Origin: Muribaculaceae bacterium
GTDB lineage: Bacteria; Bacteroidota; Bacteroidia; Bacteroidales; Muribaculaceae
Assembly: GCA_016302215.1 (NCBI GenBank)
Contig: JAEDNZ010000012.1
Location: 1-19,861, forward strand
Direction of reading: 5' to 3'
DNA length: 19,861 bases
Shown: in pieces, positions 14,301 to 19,861 of the stretch
How positions within the stretch are numbered: the stretch's first letter is position 1
How the letters are laid out: every line of letters starts with the position of its first letter
The notes under the pieces: generated by a model
Databases searched by the model: none
What the model was told of the DNA's origin: nothing
What the model saw: the letters and a program-made list of their open reading frames with translations, nothing else
Program-made: the position numbers and the translations under genes

Positions 14301-15584
14301 ATGGACACTAAGAAGCTGCACTATCAGACCCTGCTAATTCACGCCGGCAACGACCGCGACAACGCCACCTGCGCTCGCGGCAATGCCATCTATCCCACTG
14401 CCGCCTATCGCTTCAGCAGCTGCGACCACGCGGCCGGCCTCTTTGACCTCTCGCAGCCCGGCAATATCTACACCCGGCTTCAGAACCCCACCACATCGGC
14501 CTACGAGGAGCGCATCACAGCCCTCTACGGCGCCGCTGGCGCCCTCGCCACCTCCTCGGGCATGTCGGCCATCTTGCTCACGGTCACCGCATTAGCCACC
14601 GCCGGCGACAACATCGTGGCCTCGCCCTATCTCTACGGCGGCACATACAACCTCTTTCGCCACACCCTCGCCAAGCTCGGCATCGAGGTGCGCATCGCCG
14701 CCACCGTCAGCCCCTCTGACTTTGACGCGCTCATCGACGAGCGCACACGCGCCATCTTCGCTGAGAGCATGGGCAACCCCACCTGCGCCGTACCCGACCT
14801 CGAAGCCATCGGTCAGGTGGCTCGGCAGCGCCACATACCCTTTGTCGTGGACAACACCTTCGGCGCCGCCGGCTACCTGTGCAATCCCCTGAAATGGGGC
14901 GCCGACATCATCGCCGACTCCGCCACCAAATGGATCAACGGCCACGGCACCGCCATGGGCGGCATCATCGTTGACGGCGGCTCGTTTGACTGGAGCGGCC
15001 ACCCGTATATCGACACGGCAGCCGACGGATACCACGGCCTAAACCTCCACGAGGCCTTCGGCGCCTCGGCTTTCATTGTCAAATGCCGCGTGGCGGGGAT
15101 GCGCGACCTCGGCGCCTGCCCCTCGCCCTTTGACAGCTACCTGATGATGCTCGGGTTGGAGACGCTCACGCTGCGTGTGGCTCACGCCGTGGAATCGACG
15201 CGCCGCATTGCCGTGTTTCTGCGCCGATGCCCCCAGGTCAAAAGCGTGTCGTGGGTAGGCTTTGATGAAAATCCGTGGCACTCCAACGCCTCAAAATACT
15301 TCCGCTACGGCTCCGGTGCCGTGCTCAACGTGGAGCTGAGAGGCTCGCTCGAGACGACGGTGCGCTTTGTCGAGGCGCTCAAGATATGCTCACACATGAC
15401 CATGATAGGCGACTCGGCCACCGCCGTCACTCACCCGGCATCCACCACTCACAAGCAGCTGAGCGCCGCCGACCTGCTCGCCGCCGGCGTGAGCCCCACC
15501 CTGCTGCGCATCTCCCCGGGGCTCGAAGACCCCGATGACATCATCGCCGACTTCACTCAAGCCTTTGCTGCCGCTGACTTATGA
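14301..15584 (+). CDS. metY: O-acetylhomoserine sulfhydrylase (PLP-dependent)
   Basis: The enzyme converts O-acetylhomoserine and sulfide into homocysteine and acetate (direct sulfhydrylation). The 427-residue length is typical of this class within the Cys/Met-metabolism PLP family and longer than the MetB/MetC class. Visible landmarks are YTRLQNPTTSAYEERI from 57 (Tyr57 and Arg59, phosphate contacts from the neighbouring subunit), SSGMSAI from 85, FAESMGNPTC near 153-162, Asp184 in FVVDNTF (pyridine nitrogen) and the Schiff-base Lys210 in ADSATKWINGHG. The C-terminal SCGIE-like substrate segment appears as RISPGLEDPDDI. It is the first structural gene behind the attenuator, its ATG lies 24 bases after the T-run, and its stop overlaps the metX start by 4 bases (ATGA). 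Confidence 0.95.
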   Translation: MDTKKLHYQTLLIHAGNDRDNATCARGNAIYPTAAYRFSSCDHAAGLFDLSQPGNIYTRLQNPTTSAYEERITALYGAAGALATSSGMSAILLTVTALATAGDNIVASPYLYGGTYNLFRHTLAKLGIEVRIAATVSPSDFDALIDERTRAIFAESMGNPTCAVPDLEAIGQVARQRHIPFVVDNTFGAAGYLCNPLKWGADIIADSATKWINGHGTAMGGIIVDGGSFDWSGHPYIDTAADGYHGLNLHEAFGASAFIVKCRVAGMRDLGACPSPFDSYLMMLGLETLTLRVAHAVESTRRIAVFLRRCPQVKSVSWVGFDENPWHSNASKYFRYGSGAVLNVELRGSLETTVRFVEALKICSHMTMIGDSATAVTHPASTTHKQLSAADLLAAGVSPTLLRISPGLEDPDDIIADFTQAFAAADL

Positions 15585-16609
15585 TACACTACCACACTCT
15601 CGCGCACCCTTTTACCACCGAGGCCGGACACACCTTTGCCTCGCTGACGCTCGCATACCACATCTACGGGCGCATCAATGCCGCCGCCGACAATGTAGTG
15701 TGGGTGTGCCACGCCCTCACCGCCAATAGCGACGTGGCGCAGTGGTGGCCCGGCACCGTGGAGTGCGGCAAGTTTCTCGACCCTGAGCGTTGGTGTGTCA
15801 TCTGCGCCAATATCCCCGGCTCATGCTACGGCTCCACCGGCCCGCTCTCCGTCAATCCGGCCACGTCAGAGCCTTACTATGGCGACTTCCCGGCGCTGAC
15901 TATGCGCGACATCGCTCGCGCCCTCGATGCCCTCGCCGCCGACTTGGGCATACACCGCATACACACCATCGTGGGCAGCTCAGTGGGCGGCTTTCAGGCC
16001 CTCGAATGGGCAGCCCTGCGGCCATCGCTATTCCAAAACATGGTGCTCATCGCCACGGCAGCCTACGCCACGCCCTGGGCCATCGCCTTAGACGAGACGC
16101 AGCGCATGGCCATCTGCGCCGACAGCACCTGGGGCGAGCGACGCGCCGATGCAGCCCGTGCCGGCCTGGCCGCCGCGCGTGCCATAGGCCTGCTGAGCTA
16201 TCGCGGCGGCCCCGCTTACAATAAGACGCAGCAAGACCCGCCCGCCGCCACGCCTATTGCACCTCACCGCGCCTGCTCTTATCAGCGCCACCAGGGCGAC
16301 AAGCTCGTCAGCCGCTTCAACGCCTACTCTTACGTGACTATCCTCAACGCATTCGACACCCACGACATAGGGCGCGACCGCGGCGGCATATCTCGCGCCC
16401 TGGCATCACTGACGGCACGGACCATCGTGGTGGCCATCTCCTCGGATATAATCTTCCCGCCGCAGGAGATGAAAGCGCTCGCCCGCGCAATCCCCGGCGC
16501 GCAGTATGCCGAGATAGCCTCAGACTACGGCCACGACGGCTTCCTCGTAGAGGGCGACCTCCTCAACAATATCTTACTACCATTTATGACACCTCCTGAC
16601 TCATTATGA
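15581..16609 (+). CDS. metX: Homoserine O-acetyltransferase (alpha/beta hydrolase fold)
   Basis: The enzyme acetylates homoserine from acetyl-CoA to give the substrate of the preceding gene's product. At 342 residues it is a little shorter than many MetX proteins. The N-terminal region keeps VCHALTANSDVAQWWPG and NIPGSCYGSTGP. The nucleophile elbow reads VGSSVGGFQALEW with the catalytic Ser134; most family members have GGSMGG, so the flanking residues vary here. The acid Asp lies in ISSDIIFPP and the His in DYGHDGFLVE, both near the C-terminus, so the triad is complete. Acetyl rather than succinyl specificity is inferred from the metY pairing. The start overlaps metY and the stop overlaps hom by 4 bases each, indicating translational coupling. 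Confidence 0.94.
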   Translation: MIHYHTLAHPFTTEAGHTFASLTLAYHIYGRINAAADNVVWVCHALTANSDVAQWWPGTVECGKFLDPERWCVICANIPGSCYGSTGPLSVNPATSEPYYGDFPALTMRDIARALDALAADLGIHRIHTIVGSSVGGFQALEWAALRPSLFQNMVLIATAAYATPWAIALDETQRMAICADSTWGERRADAARAGLAAARAIGLLSYRGGPAYNKTQQDPPAATPIAPHRACSYQRHQGDKLVSRFNAYSYVTILNAFDTHDIGRDRGGISRALASLTARTIVVAISSDIIFPPQEMKALARAIPGAQYAEIASDYGHDGFLVEGDLLNNILLPFMTPPDSL

Positions 16610-17823
16610 CACCTCCCGACACTCTGAAGATAGGCCTCTTCGGCCTGGGCACAGTAGGCCAAGGCTTTATCCGCGCCTTAGCGCTGGCCCGCAACGCTCA
16701 CGCCGAAATATCACGCATCTGTGTGCGCAACGTGGCCAAGCCGCGCCGCGTGGCCGTCAACCCCAATATCCTCACCGACAACCCTGACGACATCATCAAC
16801 GACCCCGGCATCAACCTCATAGTAGAGGTCATTGACGACCCGGAAGCATCATACCGCATCGTCACGCGCGCCCTGCGCCGCGGCATTCCCGTGGTCTCGG
16901 GCAACAAAGCCATGATAGCGCGCCATCTGCCCGAGCTGATACGCCTGCAGCGCGAGGCCGACACCGCTCTGCTCTACGATGCCTCATCGTGCGGCTCGAT
17001 ACCCATCATACGTAATCTTGAGGAGTATTATGACAACGACCTGCTGCTCGAGGTCAAAGGCATACTCAACGGCTCGTCAAACTACATACTCTCGCGCGTA
17101 TTTGACCTCGGCGCTCCCTACGCCGAGGCGCTCGCCGAGGCCCAGCGCCTGGGCTTTGCCGAAGCCGACCCCTCGTTTGACATTCTCGGCTTTGACTCAC
17201 TATTCAAATTGGTCATCATCACAGTCCACGCCCTGGGCGTGTATGTCTCGCCCGACGATGTGCTGTGTCAGGGCATCGCCGACATCTCTGATTTTGACAT
17301 CTCCTATGCTCGCGACAAGCGATGGAAAATCAAGCTCGTGGCCCAGGTGGTCAAGGTCTCCGACACCGAGTTCACGCTCTTTGTGATGCCCGAATTTGTG
17401 TCGCCGCAGAAATACATCTACAGCGTGGATAACGAATACAATGGTGTGGTAATCCGCGGAGAGTGCTATGACCGCCAATTTATGTTCGGCAAAGGCGCCG
17501 GCGCCCTGCCCACCGCCTCATCCATCCTCAGCGACGTGATGGCGCGCCGCCACCTCTACCGCTACGAATACAAGAAGATGAGCTATATAGGGCGCCCCGC
17601 CTACACCCGGCAAGTGGAGCTGCTAATATATCTGCGCTACAGCGACCCCGCCGTGCTTGAGGCCTTCACCTTCACATCCATCTCTGAGCGCTACACCTCT
17701 GCCACCGCCTCGTATGTCATAGGACGCATCACCATCGAGAGCATCATCGCCGCCGGCGACACGCTGCGCCGCCACGACGTCTTTGTGTGCAACATACCCC
17801 AATTTTTCCTCGACCGCGACTGA
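16606..17823 (+). CDS. hom: Homoserine dehydrogenase (monofunctional)
   Basis: The enzyme reduces aspartate semialdehyde to homoserine with NAD(P)H, supplying metX. The 405-residue product has a Rossmann nucleotide-binding motif GLFGLGTVGQGF near the start. The catalytic-domain landmarks are VVSGNKAMIARH near 97-108 (conserved Lys), GILNGSSNYILSR near 152-164, and EADPSFDILGFDSLFKL near 187-203, which includes the expected Asp and Lys. There is no aspartokinase fusion. The C-terminal 80 residues (VELLIYLRYSDPAVLEAF onward) could be a reduced ACT-like regulatory part. The dedicated copy inside a methionine operon suggests a methionine-branch isozyme; Bacteroidetes commonly also carry a fused aspartokinase-homoserine dehydrogenase elsewhere. 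It is the last gene of the operon, with no obvious terminator before the next promoter. Confidence 0.94.
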   Translation: MTPPDTLKIGLFGLGTVGQGFIRALALARNAHAEISRICVRNVAKPRRVAVNPNILTDNPDDIINDPGINLIVEVIDDPEASYRIVTRALRRGIPVVSGNKAMIARHLPELIRLQREADTALLYDASSCGSIPIIRNLEEYYDNDLLLEVKGILNGSSNYILSRVFDLGAPYAEALAEAQRLGFAEADPSFDILGFDSLFKLVIITVHALGVYVSPDDVLCQGIADISDFDISYARDKRWKIKLVAQVVKVSDTEFTLFVMPEFVSPQKYIYSVDNEYNGVVIRGECYDRQFMFGKGAGALPTASSILSDVMARRHLYRYEYKKMSYIGRPAYTRQVELLIYLRYSDPAVLEAFTFTSISERYTSATASYVIGRITIESIIAAGDTLRRHDVFVCNIPQFFLDRD

Positions 17824-17855
17824 GAGCCGTCCGGAAGGCGTCAAAGCAAAAACAT

Positions 17856-17886
17856 TTTGCCGTCACAAAAAAAAGCGTTAACTTTG
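17856..17886 (+). promoter_or_regulatory. Bacteroidetes promoter for the cobalamin riboswitch and btuB
   Basis: TTTG at 17856-17859 and TAACTTTG at 17879-17886 are separated by 19 bases: exact matches to both consensus elements with ideal spacing. It is the best promoter in the window. Transcription should start near 17892, just before the riboswitch aptamer. Confidence 0.85.
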
Positions 17887-17894
17887 CTCCCGAA

Positions 17895-18087
17895 TTGGTG
17901 TCGCCCATAAGGCGACTAAAGGGAAACGGGTGCGACTCCCGTACAGTCCCGCTGCTGTGTGTTTCAGCCCAATTTTCCGGCACTGACAGGCGGAAGAGTC
18001 TGCCGATGCGTCAAGTCACTGGGGTTATCTCCGCCCCGGGAAGGCGCCGAAAAATGAAACGAGTCAGAAGACCTGCCTTTTCACCCC
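17895..18087 (+). ncRNA. Cobalamin (B12) riboswitch aptamer
   Basis: The conserved core is unmistakable. The order is GCCCATAAGGC hairpin (17902-17913), AAAGGGAA then GGTGcGActCCCG (17918-17940), CAGTCCCGCTGCTGTG (17944-17960), the GTCACTGGGG segment (18014-18023), CCCCGGGAAGGC (18034-18045), and the B12 box GTCAGAAGACCTGCC (18063-18077). GGTG at 17897-17900 can pair with CACC at 18082-18085 to close P1. It senses adenosylcobalamin or a related cobalamin and represses the downstream uptake gene. It is followed by about 180 bases of leader before btuB. Confidence 0.93.
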
Positions 18088-18269
18088 ACACGATTTGCGA
18101 GCTTGCGAGGACGAGTTTGCGAGGATATCACCCGTGTATGCTGACGTATGATTGTTAGCCGCGGGCGGCAGCCGATGTGCCGCTGTTGTGTCTATCGCCG
18201 ATTTCGCTCTTGCTATTGCAAATCACAATAGTAAACGAAAACCGCCAACGCTCATTCGACGATACGCAA
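18088..18269 (+). promoter_or_regulatory. Region between cobalamin riboswitch and btuB start (putative expression platform)
   Basis: The region contains three copies of TTGCGAG (18095-18101, 18103-18109, 18117-18123) and two hairpins: GCGGCA at 18165-18170 with TGCCGC at 18178-18183, and TGCTATTG at 18211-18218 with CAATAGTA at 18226-18233 (one G-U pair). Neither hairpin is followed by a T-run, so no intrinsic terminator is visible. Control is therefore more likely at translation initiation, or at a terminator I cannot see. One of the hairpins may provide the L13 loop that pairs with L5 in this riboswitch class; I could not settle which. Confidence 0.45.
18095..18123 (+). repeat. Three closely spaced TTGCGAG repeats
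   Basis: TTGCGAG occurs at 18095-18101, 18103-18109 and 18117-18123; the last two extend to TTGCGAGGA. They lie immediately after the riboswitch aptamer. Function unknown. Confidence 0.6.
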
Positions 18270-19861
18270 TTGAGGCACTTTTGCATTAAAATATTAGCAC
18301 TGACGGCGGCGGCGATGCCGCTGCGCGCCCACGCCACCGCCATCGACGATGGCGATGCCGCCGCCACTTCTGCTGACAGCATCACCCTCAGCGAGGTGGA
18401 GGTCACTGCACGCCCAACAGCGCCGCAGGTGCGCTCTGCTGCGCCTCTGCAGATCGTCAATAGCAAAGACATCGAGGCGCTCGGGCTTCAAAGCCTCACC
18501 GACGCCGTAAAGCTCTTCCCGGGCGTCACCGTGCAAGACTACGGCGGCATCGGCGGCCTCAAGACGGTGTCGGTGCGCAGCCTCGGAGCTAAGCACACCG
18601 GCGTGATTTACGACGGCGTGGCAATCTCCGACGCTCAAAACGGCCAGATAGACCTCAGCCGTTTCTCGCTCGACAACATAGAAATGATAGCCCTGTCGAT
18701 GGGGCAGACTGACGACATCTTGCGGCCGGCGCGCGCTTACGCCTCGGCCGGCGTGCTCAGCATCACATCGGCCAAGCCCTCATTTGACTACCGCCACGTG
18801 CGCATCACCGCCAAGATGCGCGCCGGCTCGTGGGGCTTTGTCAACCCGTATGTGAGCTATGACCAACGCCTCTCTGACCATTGGGCGGCATCAGCGCGCA
18901 TTGACTACACTCGCGCCGACAGCCGATACCACTACAAGGTGCCCAACGTCAGCACCTTTCAGGAGGGCGAGCGCCGCAACTCCGACATCGAAGCATGGCG
19001 CGCCGAGGTCAACGCCTACGGCCGCTACAGCCACGCCACTGACATAGCGCTGAAAGCCTATTTCTACGACTCGGAACGAGGCCTCCCCGGCGCCGTAATC
19101 CTTTATAACGACTACGCGAGCCAGCGTCTCTCTGACCGCAACGCCTTTGTGCAGGCTCACTTACAGCGCAAGCTCGCCGAGCGCCTTGACCTGCAAGCCG
19201 CCGCCAAATACAACTACCTGCTCACTCACTACCTCGACTACAACGACAAATATGCCGGCGGAGTCCTTGAGGACCGACACAGACAGCACGAAGGCTATGC
19301 CACCGCGGCCGCCCGATATCGCTTCCCCTGCAATATCTCTGCGGCCCTGACGTCTGACCTCACTTACAACACCTTGCGCTCCAACCTACCATCGTGCCCC
19401 TTCCCCAAGCGCATCACCTCGCAGACAGCGCTCGCCGCAGCCTATTACGGCACGCACATCAGCGCCGTGGCATCGCTGCTGGCCACTGTGGTCTCAGAGC
19501 ACGTGGCGCAAGGCCACGAGCGCCCCGACACTCACCGACGTCTGTCGCCCGCGCTGAGCATCGCTTGGCGTATGCCCACTTCCTGCGACCTGAGGCTGCG
19601 CACCTCGGTCAAGGACGCTATGCGTGTGCCCACATTCAATGACATGTACTACCTGCGCATCGGCAACGTCAACCTTCGGCCGGAGCAAGCATTGCAATAC
19701 AACTTCGGCGCCACCTTTGCCGCCCCCGCCAAGGGCTACGGGCCTCTCAAGGCACTATCGCTCACCGCCGACGCTTACTACAACCGCGTCAACGACAAAA
19801 TCGTGGCCATACCCACCCTCTATATCTGGAAAATGATGAATATGGGCACCGTGAGCATCGC
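18270..19861 (+). CDS. btuB: BtuB-like TonB-dependent cobalamin receptor, TTG start, 3' end beyond window
   Basis: The frame is open from the TAG at 18156 to the right edge. From the TTG at 18270 it gives 530 codons with a good signal peptide (RHFCIK basic end, hydrophobic ILALTAAAMPL, AHA cleavage site). The only in-frame ATG upstream of the plug (18315) would remove that signal, so TTG is preferred. The mature protein begins with a TonB box (DSITLSEVEVTA) and then the plug (LQIVNSKDIEALGLQSLTDA, FPGVTVQDYGGIGGLKTVSV, VIYDGVAISDAQNGQIDLSR). Barrel strands follow, including RVPTFNDMYY and NLRPEQALQYNFG, typical of vitamin-type receptors. No carboxypeptidase-like N-terminal extension is present, unlike SusC. 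The B12 riboswitch upstream makes cobalamin or a corrinoid the likely cargo. The rest of the barrel lies outside the window. Confidence 0.9.
   Translation, partial: MRHFCIKILALTAAAMPLRAHATAIDDGDAAATSADSITLSEVEVTARPTAPQVRSAAPLQIVNSKDIEALGLQSLTDAVKLFPGVTVQDYGGIGGLKTVSVRSLGAKHTGVIYDGVAISDAQNGQIDLSRFSLDNIEMIALSMGQTDDILRPARAYASAGVLSITSAKPSFDYRHVRITAKMRAGSWGFVNPYVSYDQRLSDHWAASARIDYTRADSRYHYKVPNVSTFQEGERRNSDIEAWRAEVNAYGRYSHATDIALKAYFYDSERGLPGAVILYNDYASQRLSDRNAFVQAHLQRKLAERLDLQAAAKYNYLLTHYLDYNDKYAGGVLEDRHRQHEGYATAAARYRFPCNISAALTSDLTYNTLRSNLPSCPFPKRITSQTALAAAYYGTHISAVASLLATVVSEHVAQGHERPDTHRRLSPALSIAWRMPTSCDLRLRTSVKDAMRVPTFNDMYYLRIGNVNLRPEQALQYNFGATFAAPAKGYGPLKALSLTADAYYNRVNDKIVAIPTLYIWKMMNMGTVSI

Noticed and set aside
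18138..18158. A six-residue frame starting at 18138
   Set aside because: Too short and without supporting context; likely chance.
18165..18183. Hairpin GCGGCA/TGCCGC as an intrinsic terminator of the B12 riboswitch
   Set aside because: The bases after it (TGTTGTGTC) are not a T-run, so it lacks the release signal.
18148..18231. A 27-residue Cys/Arg-rich frame (5 Cys) between the B12 riboswitch and btuB, as a possible second leader peptide
   Set aside because: It has no terminator or competing helices after it, its Cys and Arg richness is common in off-frames of GC-rich DNA here, and B12 control already has the riboswitch.

Overview
The window looks like a chromosomal segment of a Bacteroidales bacterium. 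Reasons: a SusC/SusD pair, a second TonB-dependent barrel of the Bacteroidetes type, a YfhO-family protein, and repeated exact matches to the Bacteroidetes -7 promoter element TAnnTTTG in AT-rich gaps between GC-rich, C-ending-codon genes. The codon style and gene set would suit Muribaculaceae or a relative, but that family placement is inference only. I see no tRNA, rRNA, CRISPR array, insertion sequence or phage gene.

Layout. On the minus strand, 1-4180 holds a TonB-dependent outer-membrane barrel receptor running off the left edge, then a likely operon (read right to left) of a small outer-membrane barrel protein, tsaD and cinA. On the plus strand, 4181-10124 holds a long AT-rich regulatory leader, a susC/susD pair and a strong intrinsic terminator; no glycosidase or regulator accompanies the pair. 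10181-13422 holds a YfhO-family membrane protein and a small degenerate methyltransferase-like gene, read from a promoter that sits in a 9-bp inverted repeat. A convergent unknown membrane-anchored protein follows (13443-13916, minus).

The most striking region is 14042-17823. A Bacteroidetes promoter drives a leader encoding a previously uncalled 35-residue peptide in which 9 of 11 consecutive residues are Met or Cys. The leader can form three mutually exclusive helices, the last a strong intrinsic terminator, directly upstream of metY-metX-hom (O-acetylhomoserine sulfhydrylase, homoserine O-acetyltransferase, homoserine dehydrogenase), whose reading frames overlap by 4 bases each. This has the full architecture of a trp-type ribosome-mediated attenuator, here apparently sensing methionine (and perhaps cysteine) supply. 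The operon encodes aspartate semialdehyde to homoserine, to O-acetylhomoserine, to homocysteine.

The right end (17856-19861) holds an ideal promoter, a cobalamin riboswitch and a BtuB-like TonB-dependent receptor that appears to start at TTG and runs off the window. B12 is the cofactor of MetH methionine synthase, so two sulfur/methionine-related RNA controls lie side by side.
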